Assembly (NCBI GenBank): GCA_934476675.1
Contig: CAKSOE010000001.1
Coordinates: 310,001 to 374,000 of the forward strand
Source of the DNA: an uncultured Clostridia bacterium
GTDB lineage: Bacteria > Bacillota > Clostridia > UBA1381
Length of the DNA: 64,000 nucleotides
Direction of reading: 5' to 3'
The translations under genes were made by a program, and so were the position numbers. Shown here piece after piece: positions 51,806 through 60,542 of this stretch. Under the pieces are notes generated by a model, which did not search any database, was not told where the DNA came from, and saw only the letters and a list, made by a program, of their open reading frames with translations. Each line of letters opens with the position of its first letter. Within the stretch, counting starts at the first letter, position 1.

Positions 51806-52453
51806 ATGTTATCTTCTTACAGGATAACGTCAACAAAAGCAGACGTTACAAGGTTAAAAACAAAGCTGCTACAGGATAAGGCAAAAAAGGATTTGCTTAT
51901 ACAGCATAAACAGAAGGCACTTGACGCGATAACCGAAGCGACCGAGCAAATAGGCATATTTGATAAAGTGCAGATACTTTTACAAAAAACGAGCGAGTAC
52001 GCAAGGCAACAAGCTAAAGACCGTATAGAAAGTGTCGTAAGCGAAGCCTTAAATGTAGTGTTTGGCGGTAATCATTCCTTTGTTATTGATTTAGGAATAA
52101 GAGCCGGGCAGCCTGTAGCTGACTACTGGCTTAATGACGGAAGCACATTTACGAAACTTGAAAAGCCAGATTACGACCGCGGCGGCGGTAAGGTTGATAT
52201 TATTTCACTTGCACTACGGTTAGCTATCGGTGAAATGGAAGGCATAACGGGACCGATGTTTTTGGACGAAGTAGGTAAACACGTTTCAAAGGAATACGCC
52301 CCGAATGTTGCGTATTTTCTGAAACAATACAGCGCCCAGTTTAACAGACAAATAGTATTGATAACGCATAATGCCGACCTTGCCGAAATAGGCGAAACAA
52401 GTATAAGCGTTATACGTAAACCGTCCGGGGAAAGCGAGGTGAAAGCAGTATGA
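51806..52453 (+). CDS. Split Rad50/SbcC ATPase, C-terminal half
   Basis: A 215-residue protein equal to the C-terminal lobe of Rad50/SbcC. A coiled coil (about 10-90) leads to the signature region RGGGKVDIISLALRLAIGEM (about 125-144), where the usual LSGG Ser is missing. Walker B GPMFLDEVGKHVS (Asp-Glu near 153-154) and the H-switch VLITHNADL (about 185-193) follow. It has no Walker A and no CxxC. Together with the 47,124 gene it makes one complete ATPase. SbcD/Mre11 is encoded next but one. Confidence 0.9.
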   Translation: MLSSYRITSTKADVTRLKTKLLQDKAKKDLLIQHKQKALDAITEATEQIGIFDKVQILLQKTSEYARQQAKDRIESVVSEALNVVFGGNHSFVIDLGIRAGQPVADYWLNDGSTFTKLEKPDYDRGGGKVDIISLALRLAIGEMEGITGPMFLDEVGKHVSKEYAPNVAYFLKQYSAQFNRQIVLITHNADLAEIGETSISVIRKPSGESEVKAV

Positions 52454-52791
52454 TTTTATATAACCACGAATACGATAGGCAAAAAAACGAAATAAAAATA
52501 AGGGCTGTAGAGGTTACGGAAACCCCTAAAATGTATAAGACCGTTAAACACGGAAGCCTAAAATTTTGCACCAGCTGCATACATAAATCGGATTTAGATG
52601 TATTTGAGCCACGCCACGGCAGTTTTTATATGGTATCTTTACAACCCCGTCCGCAAAAGTTTAAAGAACATATACGCTACTATTTCAAGTGTAAGTACGA
52701 AACCCATATAAGAAAGGCTAACGAGTTTACCCAGTGCATAGAAAAACTTGAAAACTGTAGCGTACAGGAAAGGGATGTATATAGTGAATAA
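52450..52791 (+). CDS. Cys-containing prophage protein, unknown
   Basis: A 113-residue protein with four cysteines in the order CTSC (FCTSCIHKSDL), FKCKYET and CIEKLENC, consistent with one metal site. Its start overlaps the Rad50 C-half stop (ATGA) and its end overlaps the Mre11/SbcD start, so it is translated with the nuclease complex. No family recognised. Confidence 0.65.
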   Translation: MILYNHEYDRQKNEIKIRAVEVTETPKMYKTVKHGSLKFCTSCIHKSDLDVFEPRHGSFYMVSLQPRPQKFKEHIRYYFKCKYETHIRKANEFTQCIEKLENCSVQERDVYSE

Positions 52792-53758
52792 ATTTGTATT
52801 TATAGGTGACCTACATTTAAGAGGAAATAACCCACGTAATCGTATAGACGATTACCAGACGGCCGCAGATGATAAACTTATTGAGGTTGAGAGCGTAGCT
52901 TCATACTATGACGCAGACGCTATACTTATTCCTGGTGACATCTGGGACAGACCCGAAGTATCAATAGGTGTACTGTTACATTACGCTGATATATTGAATA
53001 GCGCAAGCTGTCCGATATACACGACAATAGGTAATCACGACATATACGGCTATAATCTTAGCACTTACGGACGAAGCAGCCTTAAATTGCTGGAGTTGCT
53101 TGTAGATAATCTACACGTATTAAAGGGTGACAGTGTAGTACCTTTTTCAGACGCCTACGTTACAGCCACACCTTATAGCGGCGAAATAGATATAGACGGT
53201 TACGGTTACACCGTACCGCAGACAACGCCGACCGACAAAAAACGTATACATATAGCTCACGGTATGCTGTTAGACCACAAGCCGCCTTTTGACAGGTATA
53301 CGCTTGTAAGTGACTGTATTACGGACGCTGACCTTATACTTACGGGACACGACCATACGGGCTACGGAATTATTAAACGTCCCGACGGTAAAATGTTCTG
53401 CAACCCCGGCGCACTTATGAGAATGAGCGCCAGCATAAGTGAGATAGAACGGCCTATACAGTATGCACTTATAACAGTTGACGGTGACGATATTACGGTA
53501 GGCTTAGAGCCGTTGCAAAGCGCTAAACCCGGCGACGAGGTTTTAGACCGAAGCAAGATAGACGAAGCAAAAGCCAGACAGTACGCTATGGATAATTTCA
53601 GTATGCTTATACAAAGCCACACGGGACAGACAGCCACGGTAGATATTAACCAAATTGTAGACGCTATAGCAAAACAAGAGGAATACGCCCCGGAAGTTGT
53701 AAAAACAGCACTTGAAATTATAGACCGTCAGCGCGAAACTATGGGGGCGGCGTTATGA
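52784..53758 (+). CDS. SbcD/Mre11-like nuclease
   Basis: A 324-residue calcineurin-like phosphoesterase. Metal-binding motifs in order: FIGDLHLRGNN (residues 5-15), PGDIWDRP (about 49-56), TIGNHDIYG (81-89), IAHGMLLDH (about 157-165) and LTGHDHTGYG (186-195). The GTG at 52,784 follows AGGAAAGGG and gives the canonical start; upstream ATGs lie in the ribosome site or earlier. It is the natural partner of the two Rad50 half-proteins for DNA end processing and recombination, like T4 gp47/gp46. Confidence 0.93.
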   Translation: MNKFVFIGDLHLRGNNPRNRIDDYQTAADDKLIEVESVASYYDADAILIPGDIWDRPEVSIGVLLHYADILNSASCPIYTTIGNHDIYGYNLSTYGRSSLKLLELLVDNLHVLKGDSVVPFSDAYVTATPYSGEIDIDGYGYTVPQTTPTDKKRIHIAHGMLLDHKPPFDRYTLVSDCITDADLILTGHDHTGYGIIKRPDGKMFCNPGALMRMSASISEIERPIQYALITVDGDDITVGLEPLQSAKPGDEVLDRSKIDEAKARQYAMDNFSMLIQSHTGQTATVDINQIVDAIAKQEEYAPEVVKTALEIIDRQRETMGAAL

Positions 53759-53895
53759 ACATTAAATACATATTCCCCCTAACGCTTATTCTGCTTGATA
53801 TAGGGGCTGGAATTGTCTACGGCGTACAGGGTGACTACAAAAAACTTATTTACTGGTTAGCGGCGGCCGTATTAAATATCACCGTTACATTTTGA
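53755..53895 (+). CDS. Small membrane protein, two helices
   Basis: A 46-residue peptide with two hydrophobic segments (FPLTLILLDIGAGIVYGV and IYWLAAAVLNITVTF) joined by QGDYKK. Its ATG overlaps the nuclease stop (ATGA). Such small proteins occur in phage early regions; no function is assigned. It is too short for usual gene-finding cut-offs. Confidence 0.6.
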   Translation: MNIKYIFPLTLILLDIGAGIVYGVQGDYKKLIYWLAAAVLNITVTF

Positions 53896-53911
53896 AAGGT
53901 AGGTAATTTTT

Positions 53912-54379
53912 ATGGGAAACATAAACAAAGATTTTATAGAGGTATTAAGTAATGAGGAATTAAAAGCTACGCAGTTACAGCTTGATACGGCTGTAAGTGA
54001 ACTTATCGAAATCGGCACACAGCGCGAAAGCGTGTACGGTGATAAGGCCGTACTGGCAAAACGTGCAAGAGAACTTCAGACGGAAATACAGTTAGCGGAA
54101 AGCGACGCTATTATGAATGTACAAGGCAGCGGCAAGGACGCTTACGGTATTATCGGAAACCGTAAAATTTTTCTTACAAACGATACAGTACGTGACGCAT
54201 ACCGCAGAGAAGCAAGCCGTAAGGAACGTGAAGAACTGGCACAGGTTGAAGGGCAGCTTGATAAGATTAACACCGAGTTATTTAAGATAACCGACAGCTT
54301 TAACACAAAGGCTGAAGCGTTAAGGGGTATACAGGCTAAGGCACGTTTACAGGCGGCTTTACTTGAAAGCCTGGCATAG
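53912..54379 (+). CDS. Coiled-coil prophage protein, Gp157-like
   Basis: A 155-residue helical protein. Two coiled coils (about 12-70 and 100-150) flank a short beta region with a conserved-looking SGKDAYGIIGNRKIFLTND. Position before the recombination genes and composition resemble siphovirus Gp157-type proteins, but the match is weak. It stops with TAG; the RecU-like frame continues in phase but has its own ribosome site. Confidence 0.65.
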   Translation: MGNINKDFIEVLSNEELKATQLQLDTAVSELIEIGTQRESVYGDKAVLAKRARELQTEIQLAESDAIMNVQGSGKDAYGIIGNRKIFLTNDTVRDAYRREASRKEREELAQVEGQLDKINTELFKITDSFNTKAEALRGIQAKARLQAALLESLA

Positions 54380-54388
54380 GTGGCGGTT

Positions 54389-54886
54389 ATGACAGATACA
54401 AAACAACAGGAACGCCGACAACGCGGCGAGGACTTCCAGACAGAATTACGCCGAAGCTGGCGACATATACCTAACAGCTGGCGTATGCGGATAAGCGACC
54501 AGAACAGCGGAACACGCCCGGCAGACGACGTAATACTACTTAGGTATATAAACATACTGGTAGAAGCAAAACGTACTAACGGTGACCGTTTTACGCTGTC
54601 TATGGTACGCCCTAATCAGCAAAAAGGACTGTATGATTTTGACGCCGTACTACCGCAAAACAAAGGACTTATATTTATAAGTTTTTTAAACGACATAACA
54701 GACGAGGCCTACGCGTTTCGTTTTATAGACGCATTACGGTATATGCGTAATATGGGTACGCATTATGTACCGCTGGAAGATATACGAAAAGGGCAACAGC
54801 TAAAACGCGTAATTTTGCCAATTATGCACGATAGCAACGGCGACAGGTATTACGATTTAAAGGGGGTGGAAATATGCTACAAGTAG
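54389..54886 (+). CDS. RecU-like Holliday junction resolvase
   Basis: A 165-residue PD-(D/E)XK-type nuclease. RRQRGEDFQTELRRSWRHIP and WRMRISDQNSGTRPADDVIL match the RecU start, with the catalytic Asp and Glu-x-Lys in DDVILLRYINILVEAKRT. LSMVRPNQQKGLYDF resembles the RecU HQ region. It would resolve recombination intermediates with the Rad50/Mre11 and helicase proteins. The ATG at 54,389 has AGGTGG upstream; its end overlaps the helicase start by 13 bases. Confidence 0.75.
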   Translation: MTDTKQQERRQRGEDFQTELRRSWRHIPNSWRMRISDQNSGTRPADDVILLRYINILVEAKRTNGDRFTLSMVRPNQQKGLYDFDAVLPQNKGLIFISFLNDITDEAYAFRFIDALRYMRNMGTHYVPLEDIRKGQQLKRVILPIMHDSNGDRYYDLKGVEICYK

Positions 54887-56556
54887 TATACAGCAATCAT
54901 ATAAGGGTAACAGGTTACAGTACAGCGTTTAAGTGCAGTATTACCGACGACCTTACCCTACCTAACCCGGCATACGAAAAGGCTAAAAAGCAACGCCGCC
55001 CTACGTGGGGTATTGACCCGCATATCAAGCTATGGCTGCACGACAGCGACGGAGCGCTTATATTACCGCGCGGTTACCGTTCACAGCTGCAAAAGCATAT
55101 ATACGATTACGGCATACCGTACAAAGAATACGAAAACTATACCGACGGAATGGCTGTAGATTTTGGCGACTGGAATACAAGTTATACATTACGCGACTAT
55201 CAGTTACCGCTTGTAGACGCACTTACGAAAAACAACGGCGTAGCTGTAGCCCCGGCTGGCAGCGGTAAAACGATAATGGGAATGAAATATATACACACTA
55301 TGGGACGGGCTACGCTATGGCTTACCCATACTACCGACCTTATGTATCAAACAAAAAAACGAGCTGAAGCAACGCTTTTAGGTGTCGGCAGAATTGGTAT
55401 ATTAGGCGACGGTAAGCGTGATTTTGGGGACGGAAAACTTACTATAGCGTCCGTGAAAACTCTACAGGCAAACCCACAGCTTATAGAACAGCTTAACCAG
55501 TACATAGGTGTAGTCGTTGTAGATGAAGCGCACCACTTCCCGGCTGTTCAGTTTATAGACACAGCGGCACAGTTTAAAGCTAAGCATATAGTAGGCTTGA
55601 CAGCTACCCCGGACCGTAAAGACGGGCTACAGTGCTATATGTATATGGGTATCGGACCATTACAGTATACCGTACAGCGTACTAATTTGTACGACGACAG
55701 CAGCCTTATACTCCCGTCTGTAAAGTTTGTGTATACGAACTTTGACGCAGACCCGGCAAGTGACAGACAAGGCAGCAGTATAGACGCCGGGGGCGACGAC
55801 TTTAGCTATGCGGAATTGTTAAACAGCTTAATAAGCGACGACGAGCGGGCAAACCTAATAGCTAAAAATATTGTTGACGCTGTACCACAGGGGCCGGCCA
55901 TAGTCATAGCAGAAAGCACAAGGTACTGTTTTGTACTACAACAAAAGGTAAACGAGCTGCTACGGCAAAAGTACGGCGTAGGTAATTTATTCCGAACAGC
56001 TGTAGTACACGGCGGTTTACAGCGGTACGTATGGCGTGTGGCTTACGGTAAGGCTGAAGCTGAACGCAAAGCCGTCGAATACGGTACAGAATGTAGGTAC
56101 AGTAATTCCGTGCGGCGTTGGCAAGTAAAAACACCACAGTATACGGAACAAGAGTACACAGACTGGCAGATAACCGCTAAACAGCGAAAGGAAATTATAC
56201 AGGCGGCTACCGACCGCCGTATACATATCCTTTTTGCAACACAGTTAGCACGCGAAGGCTTAGATTTTCCGCACCTTTGCGTAGGGCATTGTGTAACACC
56301 TAAAAAAGGTGATACGGGCAACGCTAAAAGCGGTGCGGCATTGGAACAGGAAATAGGGCGAATAATGCGCCCAGACCCGCAAAACCCGGATAAAAAAGCT
56401 ATCTGGTACGATTACGTAGACGATAAGGTAGGAATATTCAAACAGCAATATTACAGCCGCAGAAAAGTCTACAAAAGGTTAGGTATCACCGTCCCGGTTA
56501 AAGGTAAGTCGGAACGTGATATAATAGACGACTTTTTTAAAAGTCAAATATTTTAA
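54874..56556 (+). CDS. DEAH-box superfamily II DNA helicase
   Basis: A 560-residue helicase. Motif I APAGSGKTIMGMKYI lies at about 127-141, motif Ia near LWLTHTTDLMYQTKKRAE, II is VVVDEAHHFPA, III LTATPDRKDG and VI QEIGRIMRPDPQN. The core resembles UvsW/RadD-like helicases used in recombination-dependent replication. An N-terminal 110-residue extension may bind DNA. A spacer of about 80 residues with RRWQVKTPQYTEQ interrupts RecA domain 2. Confidence 0.9.
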   Translation: MLQVVYSNHIRVTGYSTAFKCSITDDLTLPNPAYEKAKKQRRPTWGIDPHIKLWLHDSDGALILPRGYRSQLQKHIYDYGIPYKEYENYTDGMAVDFGDWNTSYTLRDYQLPLVDALTKNNGVAVAPAGSGKTIMGMKYIHTMGRATLWLTHTTDLMYQTKKRAEATLLGVGRIGILGDGKRDFGDGKLTIASVKTLQANPQLIEQLNQYIGVVVVDEAHHFPAVQFIDTAAQFKAKHIVGLTATPDRKDGLQCYMYMGIGPLQYTVQRTNLYDDSSLILPSVKFVYTNFDADPASDRQGSSIDAGGDDFSYAELLNSLISDDERANLIAKNIVDAVPQGPAIVIAESTRYCFVLQQKVNELLRQKYGVGNLFRTAVVHGGLQRYVWRVAYGKAEAERKAVEYGTECRYSNSVRRWQVKTPQYTEQEYTDWQITAKQRKEIIQAATDRRIHILFATQLAREGLDFPHLCVGHCVTPKKGDTGNAKSGAALEQEIGRIMRPDPQNPDKKAIWYDYVDDKVGIFKQQYYSRRKVYKRLGITVPVKGKSERDIIDDFFKSQIF

Positions 56557-56581
56557 TAAAATTTGAAAGGAGCTTATAACA

Positions 56582-57379
56582 ATGAGCGAACAGAAAAACA
56601 TTAACACGACAGGGGAAACTACCCCGGAAACCACAGAAGCGGCAGACGTACAAACTAACCCCGCACAGGAACACGTAGCGGAAAACGCTATAGCGACGAC
56701 CGCACCTAAAGCGGTTGCTGCACAGCCAGCGACTACGTACATTACTAATCTTTTGGCTAATATGATGGACGACTTCATAGCTGCAAACGCTGGGCTTGAT
56801 GTTGACTTCGTATATATGGGTAATTGGTTGGTAATCAACAAAAAGGGTTGTTTTGTTGAAAAAGACGACGAAACCGTAAACTACGGCGACCACATAGACG
56901 TAGTTGTAGGACAAGGTGAAAAACGCTGGAGCTTGTGGGGCTTGCAGAACAGCCCAGAGGACGGACAGCTTATAGTAGCTTGCCGTGAAAAAGCTGACGC
57001 CGAAGAAATGCTTACAGCCTGGTTAAATGAACACCCGGAAGCAAGAGAACGCTACAGCCTGGACGACTTAGAGTTACGTTATATGGCGTTTGTTGTACCT
57101 GTTGACGCTGTAGCAGAAAGTGTAAAAGACCCCGACAGTATACCGCGTGTATATCTTATGTCATTCGCACCGACAGCTACTATAGCGTGGGGTAAGTATG
57201 CAATGAATGTATACAGTGGTAAATACAAGACAAGCGGTATTAAAGCACGTACGGGCGTTGCGTCTGTTGTAACACGCTTTAGTACTAAGGAAATGAAAGG
57301 TAAAGACCCGTCCGTATCGTGGCTGGGTATCGAATTTGAAGCTATGGGAATGTTTAACCCGGAAGATTACACTAAATGA
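56582..57379 (+). CDS. Prophage protein, candidate ssDNA-binding
   Basis: A 265-residue protein. The first 55 residues are low-complexity Thr/Ala/Glu-rich and likely disordered; the rest is an alpha-beta domain (VYMGNWLVINKKGCFVEKDD, KRWSLWGLQNSPEDGQLIVA, RTGVASVVTRFSTKEM). It lies between the helicase and primase genes, the usual place of a phage ssDNA-binding protein, but I do not recognise a known SSB fold. AAAGGAG precedes the ATG. Confidence 0.65.
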   Translation: MSEQKNINTTGETTPETTEAADVQTNPAQEHVAENAIATTAPKAVAAQPATTYITNLLANMMDDFIAANAGLDVDFVYMGNWLVINKKGCFVEKDDETVNYGDHIDVVVGQGEKRWSLWGLQNSPEDGQLIVACREKADAEEMLTAWLNEHPEARERYSLDDLELRYMAFVVPVDAVAESVKDPDSIPRVYLMSFAPTATIAWGKYAMNVYSGKYKTSGIKARTGVASVVTRFSTKEMKGKDPSVSWLGIEFEAMGMFNPEDYTK

Positions 57380-57396
57380 TTTAGGAGGCCGTCACT

Positions 57397-60300
57397 ATGG
57401 CAAAACAAATAGAACAAGAATATAAATACGTGGACGTGTACCATTGCGACGCAAACGGTAAAAATAGTCCCTGGCGGCGTATCGCTGTTGAGGACATACC
57501 GAGCTATCAGCACGAAGAAGCAAAGGATTTTAATTGTTTTGCCACGGTCCAGCGCTACGCTAACAGCAGCAAGGTAGACGGGGAAGCGTTTATAGCTCCC
57601 CTCTACTTTGACCTTGACTGTGACGCTGACCCTACTGTAGCACAAGCGGACGCTGTAAAAATAGTAAACTTCTTTACGCAAGAGCTTGATACTAAGGACA
57701 CAGACATACATATTTATTTTAGCGGTAACAAAGGTTTTCACATACTTATAGACGAAAGGGCGTTAGGAATTAAACCCCGTCCCGATTTGCACAGAGCTTA
57801 TAAGCATTTAGCTGGTTATTTACGCTTTCGTCTGGGGACGACAGAAACCGTAGAAGATGATAACGGTAAACCTGTTGAAAGGACAGTACCGTTAAGGTCT
57901 TTGGATATGGTAGTGTACACCGTAAAACGTATGCTAAGGCTTCCGTACAGCAGACACCAAAAAACAGGGCTTTATAAAATTGAGTTAAGCCGTGAGGAGT
58001 TAAGCGTATTAAGCCTTGACGAGATAAAAGACAGAGCTAAAACGGGTAGCGTATCAGCAGAAATATATAGCCCGGAAGAACGGGAAAAGGCTATAAGAAA
58101 ACGTCCGAAAACAGGTATTTTTTACGCCGACAAGCTAAAGGAATACGAGGACGCAGCCGCTACCGCAAAGCAACGCTACGACAAGGAAGAATATATTTTT
58201 ATTAAGGATAAGCCGCCAGTATGTGTACAGGATATACTAAAAGGCGGCTGGAAGAAAGACGGCGACCGTAACCAGGCAACCGTACAGCTTGCTTGTTATT
58301 TCAAAGCGGCGGGATATGAAAAAGCCGAAACAAGTAAAATACTTGAAGAATGGGTTACAAAGCATACGAGCGCCGAAGGTAACTATAGTGTGAAACAACG
58401 TATAGCAAATACCAAAAGCGTTGTAGAAGCTGTATACAGCAGTGAAAGCGACTATAAATTTGGGTGTGCGTTTATACGGTCTTTGCACGGTGAAAAATCG
58501 GACGCTAAAGACTATGAGCGTGTACCGTGTGCCGGGGACCTGTGCCACTGTTTAGCCCGGAATGTTCACGCTGACAGCGAAGCTATACAGTTACACCTTG
58601 CGGCTACAAGTAATGCAGAGCTTACGGGAAAGCTGATAAAGACCCGTGTAATGGTAGCCGGGAAAAAACACACGCCGTATATAGTCCCTAAAAAAATAGA
58701 ATACAGCTGCTGGGGACGTGAAAAGTGTAAAAAATACGGCTGTCCGTTGCTTAATATTCCCGTAGCTACAGCTTACAAAGACTTAGGAGCTACAAACCGT
58801 GAGCTTATACAAATGACCGCCACAGGCGACGACAATATAAAAGGCATTTTAAGAGATATTAGCGGTATTCCCTCTTGTCAAAAGTACGATACCGAAATTG
58901 TAGAAAACACAAATATAGATGAATTGCTTGTAATACCTATGGCAGACGACGCCGCACAGGCTGACGAAAGTATAGACGGTAAATATGTATTACGTAAAAT
59001 ATATGCTATGGGCGGTTTACCTGTAAGCGAAAACAAGTATTACGAGATAAGCGGTTACGTATATCCACACCCACGAAACCAGGAAAGTACCATACTTGTT
59101 ACATCTGCTACCCCACTACAGGACGTTGTAGAAAGTTTTGCACTTACCGACGACGTAAAAAACGACCTAAAAGCGTTACAGCCACAGACTATGGACGTTA
59201 AAGATGTAGCTGAAAAGGTAGAAGCTATACTTAACGACCTAACATACAATGTTACGCATATCGTAGAGCGCGACGAAACGCTTTTAGGCGTACTGCTTAC
59301 CTATCACAGCGTACTACGCTTTAAAGTACCCTGGGACACAATGCCTATACGTGGCTGGGTAGAAATGAAAATCGTAGGCGACACGGGTACGGGTAAGTCG
59401 GCACTTATTGAGAAAATTATGAAATATTCCGGGTTAGGAAACCGTGTAAACGCTGAAAGTACCAGCCGTACAGGTCTTACGTATAAAATGGAGCAAAGCG
59501 GCAGCGGTGGCGCGTGGTATATAGTTTGGGGTGCGTGGCCTTTGGCAGACAAAGAACTTATATGGATAGACGAGGACACGGGTATAGCAAAGAAAGAGTA
59601 CAGCGAAATGACGTTAGCACGTTCTGACGGACGCTTAGAAGTAAAAAGAGCTGTAACCGCGGAAACGCCTTGTAGAGTACGTGCAATATTAAGCGGTAAC
59701 GTTCCATACGGTAAACGGTTAGCTGATTATTCACAAGGCGTAGAAGCCTTAAAAGACATATTCAACAATGAAGATATACGCCGTTTCGATTTTGCGGTGT
59801 TTATGCGGTCTACAGACGTTGACCCGGAAAAGTATAACCGTCAACTTCCGACTTTCCCTAAAATTGTGACGTCGGATATTTTGAAAAATAATATACTGTT
59901 TGCCTGGTCCCGTAAAACGGAAAACGTACAATTTGCTGACGGTGCTATAGACAGTATACTTACGGTAGCTACAAACCTAAGCAAAATATACGGCAGAGCT
60001 AACGACGTACCGCTTGTGTCGCCGTCTGACGAGCGTAACAAGGTAGCCAGACTGTCCGTATCACTTGCAGCTATGTTGCATAGCGTGGACGACAGCGGCG
60101 AAAATATAGTAGTATATCCGTCACACGTAGAATATGTACAAGAACTTTTAAAAGCCGTATATAATGCTCCGGGGTGCGGACTTAACTACTACGCAAAACT
60201 TAGCGTAAATGAAGAAGAACTGACGCCCGAAAAATTTGACAAGCTAACTAAGCATTTACGAGCGTTAGACACGCTGAAAAATACGGGAAAATACAGCGAG

Positions 60301-60522
60301 TTTATAACGTTGTTTGCACAGCAAAAGTATTTACGCTTAGGTGATGTGGAAGCTATGTTAAGCGTTGAGAAAGAAGAAGCTAAAAGTATTGTAAACTTAT
60401 GCACTAAATTACGTATGCTTGTTATGACTACGGGCGGCTACAAGAAAACGGCAAGGTTTAACGCATATATAGCTAAATGTTTTGAAATGGGGTTATTTGA
60501 TAACCTTGAAGATGATATTTAA
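57397..60522 (+). CDS. Primase-helicase: AEP primase fused to MCM-like helicase
   Basis: A 1,041-residue replication protein. The N-terminal archaeo-eukaryotic primase domain has YFDLDCD (Asp72, Asp74), YFSGNKGFHILI (about 107-118) and RLPYSRHQKTG (about 182-192). A central OB/zinc region resembling the MCM N-domain follows (NAELTGKLIKTRVMVAGKK, CWGREKCKKYGC at 438-449, YYEISGYVYPHP). The AAA+ part has Walker A GDTGTGKS (661-668), RTGLTYKMEQSGSG, Walker B LIWIDED (~724), sensor 1 LSGNVPYG (~766) and an Arg-finger block SDERNKVARLSVSLAAML (~877). An AEP-MCM protein is known from Bacillus cereus. Confidence 0.88.
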   Translation: MAKQIEQEYKYVDVYHCDANGKNSPWRRIAVEDIPSYQHEEAKDFNCFATVQRYANSSKVDGEAFIAPLYFDLDCDADPTVAQADAVKIVNFFTQELDTKDTDIHIYFSGNKGFHILIDERALGIKPRPDLHRAYKHLAGYLRFRLGTTETVEDDNGKPVERTVPLRSLDMVVYTVKRMLRLPYSRHQKTGLYKIELSREELSVLSLDEIKDRAKTGSVSAEIYSPEEREKAIRKRPKTGIFYADKLKEYEDAAATAKQRYDKEEYIFIKDKPPVCVQDILKGGWKKDGDRNQATVQLACYFKAAGYEKAETSKILEEWVTKHTSAEGNYSVKQRIANTKSVVEAVYSSESDYKFGCAFIRSLHGEKSDAKDYERVPCAGDLCHCLARNVHADSEAIQLHLAATSNAELTGKLIKTRVMVAGKKHTPYIVPKKIEYSCWGREKCKKYGCPLLNIPVATAYKDLGATNRELIQMTATGDDNIKGILRDISGIPSCQKYDTEIVENTNIDELLVIPMADDAAQADESIDGKYVLRKIYAMGGLPVSENKYYEISGYVYPHPRNQESTILVTSATPLQDVVESFALTDDVKNDLKALQPQTMDVKDVAEKVEAILNDLTYNVTHIVERDETLLGVLLTYHSVLRFKVPWDTMPIRGWVEMKIVGDTGTGKSALIEKIMKYSGLGNRVNAESTSRTGLTYKMEQSGSGGAWYIVWGAWPLADKELIWIDEDTGIAKKEYSEMTLARSDGRLEVKRAVTAETPCRVRAILSGNVPYGKRLADYSQGVEALKDIFNNEDIRRFDFAVFMRSTDVDPEKYNRQLPTFPKIVTSDILKNNILFAWSRKTENVQFADGAIDSILTVATNLSKIYGRANDVPLVSPSDERNKVARLSVSLAAMLHSVDDSGENIVVYPSHVEYVQELLKAVYNAPGCGLNYYAKLSVNEEELTPEKFDKLTKHLRALDTLKNTGKYSEFITLFAQQKYLRLGDVEAMLSVEKEEAKSIVNLCTKLRMLVMTTGGYKKTARFNAYIAKCFEMGLFDNLEDDI

Positions 60523-60542
60523 GGCAGAAAGGAAGTAAAGTA

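Noticed and set aside
53912..54886. Gp157-like and RecU-like frames joined by amber read-through
   Set aside because: They are in phase, but the second has its own AGGTGG site and ATG, and each makes a complete domain.
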